A stretch of DNA of 64,000 nucleotides from Nitratireductor aquibiodomus NL21 = JCM 21793. GTDB lineage: Bacteria; Pseudomonadota; Alphaproteobacteria; Rhizobiales; Rhizobiaceae. Location of the stretch: assembly GCF_000615975.1 (NCBI RefSeq), contig NZ_BAMP01000008.1:1-64000 (forward strand), in the 5' to 3' direction. The notes under the pieces were generated by a model. It made no database searches. It had not been told where the DNA came from and saw only the letters and a program-made list of their open reading frames with translations. The position numbers were made by a program, and so were the translations under genes. This document shows, in pieces, positions 10,004 to 19,662 of the stretch (its first letter is position 1; the number at the start of each line of letters is the position of its first letter).

Positions 10004-10383
10004 CCGCCTAACACTCCTGTTCTAGTGGGACATGCAGGTTTCGTCTCGCCTCGACGATACCCCGTGCCCATACGCCTGCCGGCTTCTCGGACGCATAGAA
10101 GATTGAAAGCTCTGGAAGATGGTGACAGCGCCTGCACCTAAGGCCCGCCACGCAAACCAATACACCCTGACCCAGATAGCCCCGGTCCGGATTTTGAGCC
10201 CCACCTTTCAGTGATTAGTCTGTGTGCGCCATCAAAAGACGTGTTGTCACCGGCATGATTTTGTGAAGCTACCACAAAAAGCCGAAAGAATCAAGAATTT
10301 GACGCATGTGCGAAGATGTCGCGGCAGAATCCTGCGCGATCGCCCCGTCTTTTAGCGTTATGCCCCACGGTCAAAAAGTGGGT
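10004..10383. other. Intergenic region between fdxA and carD
   Basis: 380 bases without a credible gene; short frames here lack coding character. It should hold the carD promoter. The only clear structure is an inverted pair TTTTGTG (10259-10265) and CACAAAA (10273-10279) with a 7-base loop. This could be a weak terminator for fdxA or an operator. Confidence 0.5.
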
Positions 10384-10722
10384 TCAGTCTCCTTCGCCGG
10401 GCTCCGGCGAAAAATACTGTTCCAGCTTGTTTTCGACGCCATCGAATTCCTTGGCGTCGGCCGGAGGCTCTTTCTTAGCGGTGATGTTGGGCCATTTTTC
10501 GGCATATTCGGAGTTGAGCTGAAGCCAGCTGTCCAGCCCCGGCTCCGTGTCGGGCTTGATCGCCTCTGCCGGGCATTCCGGCTCACAGACACCGCAGTCA
10601 ATGCACTCATCCGGATGGATGACGAGCATGTTCTCACCTTCATAGAAACAGTCTACCGGACAGACTTCTATACAGTCCATGTACTTGCACTTGATGCAGT
10701 TGTCGGTGACGATATAGGTCAT
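10384..10722 (-). CDS. fdxA: Ferredoxin FdxA, 7Fe ([3Fe-4S][4Fe-4S]) type
   Basis: 112 residues from ATG 10722; the longer frame to 10791 is not needed. The N-terminal half carries the cluster-binding pattern [17 protein letters not shown] followed by [16 protein letters not shown], identical in layout to the Azotobacter FdI type that holds one 3Fe-4S and one 4Fe-4S cluster. The C-terminal half ([16 protein letters not shown] onward) is the long tail typical of this subgroup. Cytoplasmic electron carrier; partner unknown here, although a ferredoxin-NADP reductase gene is encoded at 60.4 kb in the same window. Confidence 0.95.
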   Translation of the reverse strand: MTYIVTDNCIKCKYMDCIEVCPVDCFYEGENMLVIHPDECIDCGVCEPECPAEAIKPDTEPGLDSWLQLNSEYAEKWPNITAKKEPPADAKEFDGVENKLEQYFSPEPGEGD

Positions 10723-10860
10723 TGGTGCTCTCGGCTGACAGCTTCTTCGAATGTCGAGAGGTGAGGTATCCCCTTTGAAGAGCCGTTGCAAGGCCCGTTG
10801 TTGCGCCGCAATCGTCGCAGGCGGAATCCCATTCCAGCCTTCACAGACCGCAATTCAGCA

Positions 10861-11250
10861 TCACCCATCGTCGCGCCATCGGTCGAGGGCACGACGTTCC
10901 TTCTTGGTCGGGCGCCCGGCCCCCATATCGCGCTTTGGCGGCACCGCCGCGGTCACGGCCTCCTTCGGCGGAGCTGGCGGGGTCATGTCCTCGTAAAGCG
11001 TTCGCGCTTCTTCTGCAGGACCTCGCCGCGCGCCCGGCGCGAGGACACGGTAGACGAGTATCCGCCGGTCGAGGGAAATGGTGAGCACGTCGCCCACCTT
11101 GATCTGGTAGGCGGCCTGCTCGATCTTGTTGCGGTTGACGCGAACCCGCCCGGCCTGGGCGAGCCTGGCGGCGAGCGAGCGTGATTTTACCACCCGCGCG
11201 AAGAACAGCCACTTGTCGATGCGCTGCCGTTCTAAAGCCGTTCCGCTCAT
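10861..11250 (-). CDS. S4-domain RNA-binding protein (Hsp15-like)
   Basis: 129 residues. The first 65 form an S4 domain (QRIDKWLFFARVVKSRSLAARL, then GRVRVNRNKIEQAAYQIKVGDVL). In E. coli Hsp15 (HslR) this fold binds stalled 50S subunits carrying nascent chains. The C-terminal half is basic and low-complexity (RPTKKERRALDRWRDDG), again as in Hsp15 relatives. It starts 9 bases downstream of the helicase stop and is likely co-transcribed with it, linking two RNA-related functions. Confidence 0.9.
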   Translation of the reverse strand: MSGTALERQRIDKWLFFARVVKSRSLAARLAQAGRVRVNRNKIEQAAYQIKVGDVLTISLDRRILVYRVLAPGARRGPAEEARTLYEDMTPPAPPKEAVTAAVPPKRDMGAGRPTKKERRALDRWRDDG

Positions 11251-11259
11251 TGCATGGCG

Positions 11260-14200
11260 CTACTTCTTCAGCTGGTCCTTCAGGGCAGCGAGCTTCGCAA
11301 AGGGTGAATCCGGATCAATGCGCGCCGGGCGCTCCTCACGCGGGCGGTGCGGTGCGCCCTTGCGCTTGAAGCCCGGCTTTTCGCCATCCTTGCGGTGCGG
11401 CTTGCCTCGCTTCTGGGCCCCGTCACGCTCCTGACGCCCGCGCGCCTGCTGACGCGGGTTCCCCTTGCCTGCACCATGGCGCTTGCGCCCGTCAAAACGG
11501 GCCTGCCGCCAGATGAGGACCGGCTTGGGTTCTTCTTCTTCGCCGGCTGGCTTTTCGGCCGGGGCTTCGGAAGCAGGTGCTTCAGCCGCCGCCTCGGGCG
11601 TCGCATCCGGTTCGATCTCTGCCTCAGGCGCCGAGAGCTCTGCAGGTGTCTCCGCTACGGCGGGTTCCACTGCCACTTCCTCATTCGGCTGCGTGGCAGC
11701 GTCCGCGCCCTCAGCCACAGGCTCGGCGGGTTTGGCCCCCTCCTCGGCCTTCTGCGTGGCATCCTTTTCCGCAGCCGCCTCATCCAGCGCCTTCAGATGC
11801 GCCGCCTCATCCAGCGCCTTCAGATGCGCCGCCACCTCTTCGGCCGGTTTCGGTCCCCGCGATAGCCCAGCCCCTTGAGGATCGCCTCCATGTCGTCGGC
11901 AGTCGCACCAAGAATGGACATCATCGCCGGCGTGACCACAAAGGCCGCACCGTCATAACCACCCTCCGGACGTGCTCCCGTTCCCGGCTTCCAGGAAAGC
12001 GCGGGACGGATGAGGTCCGCAAGGCGTTCCAGGATGTCGACGCGCACGGCACGGCGGCCGAGATTGCGATACCCCGCAAGACCGTAGAAGGCCTTCTCAA
12101 AGGCCGGATCGGTCACGATGGACGTGCGGCCGGCGGCAAGCGCGGCCACCACATCGCCATAGCCCGGCTTGTCTTTTGCGTCGTTCTTGAGCGCCCAGAG
12201 AAGCGACAGGAGACCGGCCGGTGCCGGCTTGATCAGCGCGGGGACAAAGATGTGATACGCGCCGAAGCGCACGCCGAGGCGACGCAGCGATGCACGCGCG
12301 TCCTGGTCCAGCGCCCGAACGTCTTCAGCCACAGTGCGGCGGTTCAGAACGCCAAAATTCTCGGCGAGCTGGAAGGCGATGCCACGCGCCATGCCCGACA
12401 GGCTTTCCGTATCGCGCAGGTCCACCAGCGGCTTCAGGAGCGATTCGACCTGATAGGTCACAAAGCGCTCGGCGCGGGCGGCGACCTTGTCGCGCGCCGG
12501 TCCAGTCAACTGCTCGTCGGCCAGGAGCACGATGCGCGGCTTCAGCGCATCCTCACCGGCCACCAGAGTGGCAATCGGCTGCCCGAGCCAGCGCAGCAGG
12601 CCGTCGGAATCGAGCGCCAGGTCCCCATTGCCCGACGCGGCAAAACGGTCCGCGCGGGTTTCAAACTCGGCGGCAAGCGCTTTCTGGGCGGCAGCCTTTA
12701 CGGCGCGCGCGTCCTCTCCTTCCGCCGAACGGTCGGCGGTAAAGCGGAACCCTAGCATCTCACCAACGTGATGCCCCTCGACAAGGACTTCGCCAACGGG
12801 GCTGATTTCTGCTTCCGGCATTGCATTCTCTCTCAGGCGCTTCATGAGCACGGAAGTCCTGCGGTCCACAAAGCGTTTCGTCAATCGCTCATGCAACGCA
12901 TCGGACAAACTGTCCTCAATCTCTCGTGTTTTTTCCTGCCAGTGTGTCGCATCGGCCAGCCATCCGGGCCTGTGCGAGACAAATGTCCATGTGCGAATCT
13001 GCGCGATCCGCTGTGATAACGTGTCGATGTCCCCCTCGGTGGAAGAGGCACGCTTGACCTGTTCGGCCATGTAGTCTTCATCGACATGGCCCATTCGCGC
13101 CAGATCAGAAAAGACTGCACCAACAATTTCCGCGTGCTGGGCCGGTGCGATGCGCCGGTAATCGGGCAGCACACAGGCCTCCCACAGGAGCCCGACACGC
13201 TCGCGTCCCTCGGCCAGCGCCCGGACATCCCCGTCACGCGAAAGGAATTCGAGCACTTTCGCATCGGCGGCCGGCAGCGCGCGCGTCAGGCCGTCCACGG
13301 GCGGCGGCGTATCGAGCGACGCCTTGAGCGCATCGACACTGGAAAGATCAAATGAGGCGGTGCGCCATTGCAGCACCTTCACGGGATCGAACTCATGCGC
13401 CTCGATGCGGTGGACCAGTTCATCGGCGAAGGGGTCGACCTGGCCGGTAACGCCAAACGTGCCGTCGCGCAGGTGCCGGCCGGCGCGGCCTGCAATCTGC
13501 CCGAGCTCCGCCGGATTAAGATCGCGATACTGGAAACCGTCGAATTTGCGGTTCTGCGCGAAGGCCACGTGATCGACATCGAGGTTGAGCCCCATGCCGA
13601 TCGCATCCGTCGCCACCAGATAGTCGACATCGCCGGACTGATAGAGCGCGACCTGTGCGTTGCGCGTGCGGGGCTCAGCGCGCCGAGCACCACGGCCACC
13701 CCGCCGCGCTGGCGGCGGATCAGTTCGCCAATGGCATAAACCTCGTCGGAGGAAAACGCCACGATGGCCGAGCGACGCGGCAGCCGCGTGATCTTGCGCG
13801 AGCCGGAATAGGTGAGCACCGACATGCGCGGCCGGGTGATGACGGAGAGGCCCGGCAGGAGCTTTTCCAGTATGCCACGCATCGTGCCGGCCCCGAGCAG
13901 CAACGTTTCCTCGCGGCCCCGCAGATGCAGGATACGGTCGGTGAAAATGTGGCCGCGTTCGAGATCCGCGGCAAGCTGGACCTCGTCGATCGCAACGAAG
14001 GCCACATCGGCCTCACGCGGCATGGCCTCCACCGTACACACCGAAAAGCGTGCCCCCGGCGGCGCAATCTTTTCCTCGCCGGTTATCAGTGCCACATGCT
14101 GCTCGCCCACCTTGGCGACCACGCGCGAATAGACCTCGCGCGCAAGCAGGCGCAGCGGCAGACCGATGATGCCGCTGGAATGCGCAACCATGCGCTCGAT

Positions 14201-14299
14201 GGCGAGATGCGTCTTGCCCGTGTTGGTAGGGCCGAGGATGGCTGTGACGTTGCGCCCCGAAAGCACCCGGGGGCTGGCGTTCTGATTCTGGAAATTCAT
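11260..14299 (-). CDS. Suv3-like superfamily 2 RNA helicase (two one-base frameshifts)
   Basis: Repaired length about 1013 residues, start ATG 14299. Walker A GPTNTGKTH, the DEAD-box variant DEVQ and GAGTMRG form the first RecA domain. The second continues in the next frame with LYQSGDVDYLVATDAIGMGLNLDV and QIAGRAGRH (motif VI). The frames join at ALSP|RTRNAQVALYQ: one C is missing from the run at 13670-13673. After a long alpha-helical region, a second shift at 11855-11858 separates GLGYRG from an acidic, Ala/Glu/Pro-rich stretch and a basic tail (GRKRHGAGKGNPRQQARGRQ), ending at 11260. Suv3-family helicases unwind RNA in degradosome-like complexes. The low-complexity C-terminus is usual for the rhizobial form. 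S4 protein and ferredoxin genes follow on the same strand. Confidence 0.9.
11774..11827 (-). repeat. 27-base tandem duplication inside the helicase gene
   Basis: Two adjacent identical 27-base units (11774-11800 and 11801-11827) encode the nine-residue segment AAHLKALDE twice in the low-complexity part of the helicase. The frame is kept, so it is a tolerated in-frame duplication at the edge of a disordered tail. Confidence 0.85.
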
Positions 14300-14966
14300 A
14301 GGGCCCGGAAAGCCGTCTACCTCAGCGAAAAAAGGCGAGCACACGGGTTAGCACGCTTTGCCTCCGCATTCCAAGGCAAGACTGTCATTCCCCCGACAAT
14401 GACTGCCATATGCCTTCGCATATCCATGCATCCGTTAAGGTTTGGAACGAGTCTGGAACGAATCGGCGACGAATCACTGACTTTGCAGATTTCCCGTTTT
14501 GTTCACCCCAACATACTGTATGACGCAGAGGAAGCGGAACTAGATGCTGAATCTGTGTCAAACGGGAAGTGCCGCAAAGGAAGGGTGACCGTTAACCTTT
14601 TGCAGGCAGCGGAGACGCAGGTCCGTTCTTCCCTGCACAAGCATAAGATTTTGTTAGGAAAATTTGACCGTCTGTTAACAGCCGCACCGTGCAGATGGAG
14701 ACCTGGCATTAACACTTCGACCAAACCCGGAACGAATCAGCGACGAATCAGTGATATCGCAATGTTCCCGTTACGTTCACCGCTACATCTGGTGTTTTCC
14801 ACTGCCTGTCGACAGACAGCGCACACCTTATCCACAGCTCGGCTCCGGCAAGATGAAAGCTCCGTTAACCGAATTGCTTCAAATTGATACAGGATCGAGG
14901 GGCCCGGAACGCCATGATCGATCCACAGCGTCCCGAAAATTTACGGCGCGGCATACCTGATTTTCA
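14300..14966. other. Non-coding region with GANTC iteron-like repeats and a DnaA box
   Basis: About 660 bases with no credible coding frame, between the divergently oriented helicase start and the 3' end of phaB. Two 53-base imperfect direct repeats (14455-14507 and 14729-14781, 43 of 53 identical by eye) each hold two GAATC sites 11 bases apart. The first is preceded by a third unit (GAGTC, also 11 bases away). A perfect DnaA box TTATCCACA lies at 14828-14836, and several GTTAAC/GTTAAG motifs are scattered through the block. It may hold the helicase promoter, a small RNA, or a replication-related site. Confidence 0.6.
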
Positions 14967-15686
14967 TCAGATGAAGTATTGCCCGCCATTGACGGTCAGC
15001 GTCGAGCCGGTCACGAAGCCTGCATCGTCGGACGCCAGGAAGAGCACCGACCGTGCGATTTCCGACGCCTCGCCCAGCCGCCCCACCGGGATTTGCGCGA
15101 TGATCTTCTCGCGCACCGCTTCCGGCACGGCCATCACCATGTCGGTGGCGATATAGCCCGGGCAGATCGCATTCACCGTCACATTGAAACGCGCCCCCTC
15201 CTGGGCCAGCGCCTTGGTGAAACCGATCTCCCCGGCCTTGGCGGCCGAGTAATTGGCCTGGCCCATCTGGCCTTTCTGACCGTTGATCGAGGAAATACTG
15301 ATGATCCGGCCAAACTTGCGCGAGCGCATGCCGGCGAAAACCTGATGCGTCATATTGAAGACGCCGTTGAGATTGACATCGACCACCGCGCGCCAGTCTT
15401 CCGGCGTCATCTTGTGAAACATCACATCGCGCGTGATCCCGGCATTGTTGACCAGAATATCTACGGGCCCGAGATCGGCTTCGATCTTCGCCACACCCTC
15501 GGCACAGGCGTCATAGTCGGCGATCGACCATTTATAGGTGGCGATGCCGGTTTCCTCGGTAAACCGGGACGCCGCCTCGTCATTGCCCGCATAGTTCGCC
15601 GCAACCTGATAGCCCGCCTCTTTGAGAGCTGTCGCTATCGCCGCGCCGATACCACGGGTTCCCCCGGTAACAAGTGCCGTCTTCAT
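14967..15686 (-). CDS. phaB: Acetoacetyl-CoA reductase
   Basis: 239-residue short-chain dehydrogenase using NADPH to reduce acetoacetyl-CoA to (R)-3-hydroxybutyryl-CoA for polyhydroxyalkanoate synthesis. Residues 6-14 hold the cofactor motif TGGTRGIGA. The structural motif NNAG, the catalytic Ser in SSINGQKGQ, and YSAAKAG with Tyr and Lys are all present. The phrase GQKGQMGQANYSAAKAG distinguishes PhaB/PhbB from other SDR members such as FabG. Start ATG 15686 was chosen because the longer frame (to 15836) crosses into the phaA terminus. It is immediately downstream of phaA on the same strand, forming the classical phaAB pair. Confidence 0.95.
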   Translation of the reverse strand: MKTALVTGGTRGIGAAIATALKEAGYQVAANYAGNDEAASRFTEETGIATYKWSIADYDACAEGVAKIEADLGPVDILVNNAGITRDVMFHKMTPEDWRAVVDVNLNGVFNMTHQVFAGMRSRKFGRIISISSINGQKGQMGQANYSAAKAGEIGFTKALAQEGARFNVTVNAICPGYIATDMVMAVPEAVREKIIAQIPVGRLGEASEIARSVLFLASDDAGFVTGSTLTVNGGQYFI

Positions 15687-15795
15687 GCAGATCGCCTCCC
15701 TTGAGATGAATGTTCCCCGCCGCCTTCGCCCTATTGTGCCTGAGCGATAATCCGGCTGGCGCGCAACGGTCTCCCGCGGCGCGCCGCCAATCAGC

Positions 15796-16980
15796 CTACA
15801 GCGCTTCCACGCACATGGCGACGCCCATCCCGCCACCGATGCAAAGTGTCGCCAGCCCCTTCTTCGCGCCCCGGCGGCGCATTTCGAAGGCGAGCGTGTT
15901 GAAAACGCGGGTGCCAGAAGCTCCTATCGGATGCCCGATGGCAATCGCTCCGCCATTGACGTTCACGATCTCCGGGTTCCAGCCCATATCCTTATTGACG
16001 GCGCAGGCCTGCGCGGCAAAAGCCTCGTTGGCCTCGACCAGATCGAGATCTTCCGCCTTCCAGCCAGCCTTCTCCAGAGCACGGCGAGACGCGGGGATCG
16101 GCCCGGTGCCCATGATCGCCGGGTCGACACCCGCCGTTGCCCACGAGGCGATGCGGACGAGCGGTGTCAGGCCCCGGCGCTCCGCCTCGCTTTCGCGCAT
16201 CAGCACGACAGCGGCAGCGCCATCATTGATGCCAGACGCGTTGGCCGCGGTCACGGTGCCTTCCTTGTCGAAGGCCGGGCGCAGTTTCTGCATCCCCTCC
16301 AGCGTCGCGCCATGGCGGATATATTCGTCGTCGGAGACGACCGTCTCACCCTTGCGGCTCTTGACGGTCACCGGCACGATCTCGTCCTTGAAACGCCCGG
16401 TCTTCTGCGCGGCCTCCGCCTTGTTCTGCGAGGCGAGCGCGAAAGCATCCTGCTCGTCGCGCGTGATCTGGAACTGCCGCGCCACATTTTCCGCCGTGAT
16501 GCCCATGTGGTAACCGTTGAAGGCATCCCACAGACCATCGCGGATCATCGTGTCGATCATCGAGTAATCGCCCATTTTCACGCCGGCACGCAGATAGGCG
16601 CAATGTGGCGAGAGGGTCATCGATTCCTGCCCGCCGGCAACGATGATGTCGGCATCGCCGGTTGCAATCTGCTGCATGCCGATGGCGATGGTGCGAAGGC
16701 CCGAACCGCAGACCTGGTTGAGCACCCAGGCGGTTGTCTCTTTCGGCAGGCCGGCGGCGATCGACGCCTGACGCGCCGGGTTCTGCCCCTGGCCCGCGGT
16801 CAGCACCTGACCGAGTATCACCTCGTTCACCTCTTCCGGCGCCACCCCGGCGCGCGAAAGCGCCTCGCGGATCGCGGTAGCGCCCAGCTCATGCGCCGGC
16901 ACCGTGGCGAACGACCCGTTGAAGGAACCGACCGGTGTGCGGGCGGCGCTGGCGACGACAATGGCTTCGGCTGACGACAT
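15796..16980 (-). CDS. phaA: Acetyl-CoA acetyltransferase (beta-ketothiolase)
   Basis: 394 residues, start ATG 16980. It condenses two acetyl-CoA to acetoacetyl-CoA, the first step towards PHB. The active-site cysteine is in NQVCGSGLR, the second cysteine in CIGGGMG near the C-terminus, and the catalytic His in [14 protein letters not shown]. Length and motifs match biosynthetic thiolases of the PhaA/PhbA type. First gene of the phaAB operon, divergent from the PHA regulator phaR. Confidence 0.96.
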   Translation of the reverse strand: MSSAEAIVVASAARTPVGSFNGSFATVPAHELGATAIREALSRAGVAPEEVNEVILGQVLTAGQGQNPARQASIAAGLPKETTAWVLNQVCGSGLRTIAIGMQQIATGDADIIVAGGQESMTLSPHCAYLRAGVKMGDYSMIDTMIRDGLWDAFNGYHMGITAENVARQFQITRDEQDAFALASQNKAEAAQKTGRFKDEIVPVTVKSRKGETVVSDDEYIRHGATLEGMQKLRPAFDKEGTVTAANASGINDGAAAVVLMRESEAERRGLTPLVRIASWATAGVDPAIMGTGPIPASRRALEKAGWKAEDLDLVEANEAFAAQACAVNKDMGWNPEIVNVNGGAIAIGHPIGASGTRVFNTLAFEMRRRGAKKGLATLCIGGGMGVAMCVEAL

Positions 16981-17285
16981 GGAAGGTTCTCCCTTGGAAA
17001 AGGCATACACGCGAAAATGTGCAGCCCATGTGACGGACTGTCCTTATCCGCATTTGTCGCGGCTAATCAGGGCCGAGTCAAACGGATGTGTGCAGCGCAG
17101 CAACCCATGCGCAGTGCCGAACGAAAGCGCTCGCGTCTTCGCCACTGCGAAAACCGCTTTCATTCGACCGGATTTTGCGCATATCCTGCCCATGGTCCTT
17201 GAATCCAGGGCATCGTTTTTCCAGGTCGACGCAAAGAGACGGCCGGACGCGACGCCATAGACACCGTGCTACGGGGAGGTCAGTA
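16981..17285. other. Divergent promoter region between phaA and phaR
   Basis: About 305 bases holding the promoters of phaAB (minus) and phaR (plus). A GGGGAGG sequence just before 17286 is the phaR ribosome-binding site. PhaR proteins often repress phasin genes and themselves, so an operator is expected here, but I could not pick a convincing palindrome. Confidence 0.5.
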
Positions 17286-17897
17286 ATGCCAGCCAAGGAC
17301 GACCCGATCGTCATCAAGAAATATGCCAATCGCCGCCTCTACAACACAGGCACCAGCACTTACGTGACGCTGGAAGACCTCGCCGAAATGGTGAAGCGCG
17401 ATGAGAATTTCGTCGTTCAGGACGCCAAGTCCGGCGACGACATCACCCATTCGGTGCTGACCCAGATCATTTTCGAACTGGAGAACGACCGCAACGGCCA
17501 GAACATGCTGCCGGTGTCGTTCCTGCGCCAGCTCATCGCATTCTATGGCGACCAGATGCAGATGGTCGTCCCGAGCTTTCTTGAACAGTCCATGATGGCC
17601 TTCTCGAAAGAACAGGAACGCATGCGCGAGCAGATGAACAAAGCATTCGGCACATCTTCCATGGACATGATGGGCATGTCGGCGCCCATGAAAATGGTCG
17701 AGGAGCAGACCCGCCGCAACATCGAGATGTTTCAGAACGCCATGCGCATGTTCACGCCGATGCCCGGCGCACCCGAACAGCCCGCTGCCGCGGACACGGA
17801 AACGGGTGACGACAACCCCCGGTCCGATGACCTGAAGGACTTACGGGAGCAGATCGCGGCAATGCAACGCAAGATCGATTCAATGGGCGATACCTGA
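17286..17897 (+). CDS. phaR: Polyhydroxyalkanoate synthesis repressor PhaR
   Basis: 203 residues from ATG 17286, preceded by GGGGAGG. The N-terminal 60 residues form the PHB/PHA accumulation regulator DNA-binding domain (IVIKKYANRRLYNTGTSTYV and LEDLAEMVKRDENF). This is followed by the PHB accumulation domain (HSVLTQIIFELE, then LPVSFLRQLIAFYGDQMQ). The C-terminal part is Met-rich and ends in a short coiled coil (DLKDLREQIAAMQRKIDSM). PhaR senses PHA granules and represses granule-protein genes; its position beside phaAB fits. Confidence 0.95.
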   Translation: MPAKDDPIVIKKYANRRLYNTGTSTYVTLEDLAEMVKRDENFVVQDAKSGDDITHSVLTQIIFELENDRNGQNMLPVSFLRQLIAFYGDQMQMVVPSFLEQSMMAFSKEQERMREQMNKAFGTSSMDMMGMSAPMKMVEEQTRRNIEMFQNAMRMFTPMPGAPEQPAAADTETGDDNPRSDDLKDLREQIAAMQRKIDSMGDT

Positions 17898-17945
17898 TCC
17901 GGCGGATACACCCGCGGACCGAAACCACCTCCCGGGAAACACCAA

Positions 17946-18362
17946 ATGTCCTCCCCCATTCGCGACAGGCTGGCCATGCTTTCCGGTATGACGCCGGTTC
18001 TGGGTGAAGACATTTATATCTTATGCAGCGTCAGACCGGACGTCGCGCAGACACTGTTCAGCGACGCAAGGGGTATCTTCATCGAAGAGGAAGGCACGAC
18101 GCTGGTGCTTTCCCTCGAGCGCGCAGAGGCGCTTGGCTTCGACACCGGCATGCCGATGCGCCGGATCGTTCTTATGGTCCATTCCGCACTCGACGGTGTC
18201 GGGCTCACCGCGGCCGTCGCCACGGCTCTGGCGGAGGAAGACATCCCCTGCAATGTGATCGCCGCTTTCCACCACGACCACATCTTCGTGCCCGGGAATC
18301 AGGCCGAAAAGGCGCTCCTGGTGCTTCAGGGCGTTCAGAAGCGTGCACAGTCTACCAAATAG
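17946..18362 (+). CDS. ACT domain-containing protein
   Basis: 138 residues with a double ACT-like architecture: an N-terminal segment (MTPVLGEDIYILCSVRP) and a C-terminal ACT unit (IVLMVHSALDGVGLTAAVATALAEEDIPCNVIAAFHHDHIFVP when read through; shown here only to mark its borders by the phrases HSALDGVG and HHDHIFV). Members of this small conserved family have no assigned role; ACT folds usually bind amino acids. It follows phaR by 48 bases and ends at a strong terminator, so it may be co-transcribed with phaR. Confidence 0.8.
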   Translation: MSSPIRDRLAMLSGMTPVLGEDIYILCSVRPDVAQTLFSDARGIFIEEEGTTLVLSLERAEALGFDTGMPMRRIVLMVHSALDGVGLTAAVATALAEEDIPCNVIAAFHHDHIFVPGNQAEKALLVLQGVQKRAQSTK

Positions 18363-18373
18363 CCCAAACGAAA

Positions 18374-18399
18374 AAAGACCGGCCAGAGACCGGTCTTTT
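18374..18399. terminator. Bidirectional rho-independent terminator
   Basis: Inverted repeat AAAAGACCGG / CCGGTCTTTT around a short loop, between the convergent ACT-protein gene and rpmF. The outer A and T runs let it serve both strands. Confidence 0.85.
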
Positions 18400-18423
18400 C
18401 GCAATCCAGTGGAGAGTAGGCGC

Positions 18424-18606
18424 TTATGCGTCCTTCGGCTCCAGAACCTGACGGCCGCGATACATGCCGGTCTTCAGGTCGATGTGGTGCGGACGACGCA
18501 GCTCGCCCGAATTCTTGTCTTCGACATAGGTCGGTGCCTTGATGGCATCGGCCGAGCGGCGCATGCCGCGCTTCGAAGGCGTCGTTTTCCTTTTTGGTAC
18601 AGCCAT
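18424..18606 (-). CDS. rpmF: 50S ribosomal protein bL32
   Basis: 60-residue protein beginning [18 protein letters not shown], the standard bL32 N-terminus, and continuing with the conserved [20 protein letters not shown] of the alphaproteobacterial form. It lacks the zinc-binding cysteine pairs found in some other bacteria, as is usual in this class. Structural protein of the large ribosomal subunit. It is transcribed towards the terminator at 18374-18399; mtgA lies upstream on the same strand. Confidence 0.97.
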   Translation of the reverse strand: MAVPKRKTTPSKRGMRRSADAIKAPTYVEDKNSGELRRPHHIDLKTGMYRGRQVLEPKDA

Positions 18607-18758
18607 TGTCCTGCTCCGCTAATCGGTCAAAGGCCGTTGCGGCCCCTTGATCCAGGGCCCAGCATTTCGGCCGGGAATTGGAAGTCGGCGTGCCTATACA
18701 CCTCCAAACGGGTTTTGGCCAGTGGGGCGCAGCGCATTTTTTTGGAGAATCGCCATAA

Positions 18759-19535
18759 TCAGGGTTTCAGGCAGCCCACATAACCGCCCGCCTTGCGCGC
18801 CCGCTGCTCGATGTTTGCGGCGAGCCGGTTGAGGCCGCCCGATGGCTTTGCCGGATTGCGCTCCAGCGGGTTGGGCAGCGTCACCGCCAGAAGGGCCGCC
18901 TGCCGGCGGGTAAGCTCGGAAGCCGGTCGGCCGAAATAGTGCTGCGCCGCAGCTTCAGCACCATAGATGTTCGGTCCCCACTCGACGATGTTCAGATAGA
19001 TTTCAAGGATGCGCCGCTTGGAAAGCACAAGGTCCAGATAGACGGCCAGGGGCAGTTCCAGCCCCTTGCGAACGAAGGAACGGCCCTGCCACAGATAGAG
19101 GTTCTTCACCGCCTGCATCGGAATGGTGGAAGCGCCGCGGGCCTTTTCCCCGGAAAGCGCATCATTGATGACAAGGTTCAGCGCCGCCCAGTCTATGCCG
19201 TCATGGGCGCAGAACTGCCCGTCCTCCGACATCATCACGGAGTACTGGATCAGCGGGCCCATTTCCTCGAGCGTTTTCCAGCGGCGGTCATACCCCTCAA
19301 GCGTCGCCAGATCCCGCAGCATCAATGTAGAGACAGGATGAATGAACGGGACCTTGTAGAGAATGGTCAACCCGGCGGGAATCAGTGCCAGAACGGCAAG
19401 GACAATCACAACACGGCGAAGAAGCCATCCCCGCCAGCGACGCGCAGCCCCCGTCCGTGTTTTGCCGCTGCGGCCACGACGTCTGCCGCCTCTGGTCGAC
19501 GGTTTTTTCTCGGGATCGACTGTCGGGCCGCTCAA
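18759..19535 (-). CDS. mtgA: Monofunctional biosynthetic peptidoglycan transglycosylase
   Basis: Glycosyltransferase family 51 enzyme that polymerises lipid II into glycan strands. After a basic N-terminus comes one membrane anchor ([19 protein letters not shown]). The GT51 motifs follow: the catalytic Glu in [14 protein letters not shown], then [16 protein letters not shown], the second Glu motif [20 protein letters not shown], and [15 protein letters not shown] use the TTG start at 19535 after GGGGGAA, because extension to 19730 adds sequence with no family resemblance; the exact start is uncertain. Length is about 258 residues. Divergent from ispA. Confidence 0.93.
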   Translation of the reverse strand: MSGPTVDPEKKPSTRGGRRRGRSGKTRTGAARRWRGWLLRRVVIVLAVLALIPAGLTILYKVPFIHPVSTLMLRDLATLEGYDRRWKTLEEMGPLIQYSVMMSEDGQFCAHDGIDWAALNLVINDALSGEKARGASTIPMQAVKNLYLWQGRSFVRKGLELPLAVYLDLVLSKRRILEIYLNIVEWGPNIYGAEAAAQHYFGRPASELTRRQAALLAVTLPNPLERNPAKPSGGLNRLAANIEQRARKAGGYVGCLKP

Positions 19536-19662
19536 ACCTGTTCCCCCGGTGTCATGTACGCCTCTAAAAAACAGCTTTTCGCATAGCGGTCCAATGCCTG
19601 CGGCGCAATGGCACCGGCAATCGGGCTTGACCCGGGCGCCCATTAGCGGCATCGCTCCGGGC

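Noticed and set aside
11360-11865. Plus-strand frame opposite the low-complexity helicase tail
   Set aside because: Leu/Arg/Phe-rich shadow of the acidic Ala/Glu/Pro coding region on the minus strand.
14345-14960. Main chromosomal replication origin
   Set aside because: A DnaA box and clustered GANTC are suggestive, but only one perfect box is seen and the neighbours are helicase and PHB genes rather than hemE or other known origin neighbours of this order. Kept as a lower-grade finding.
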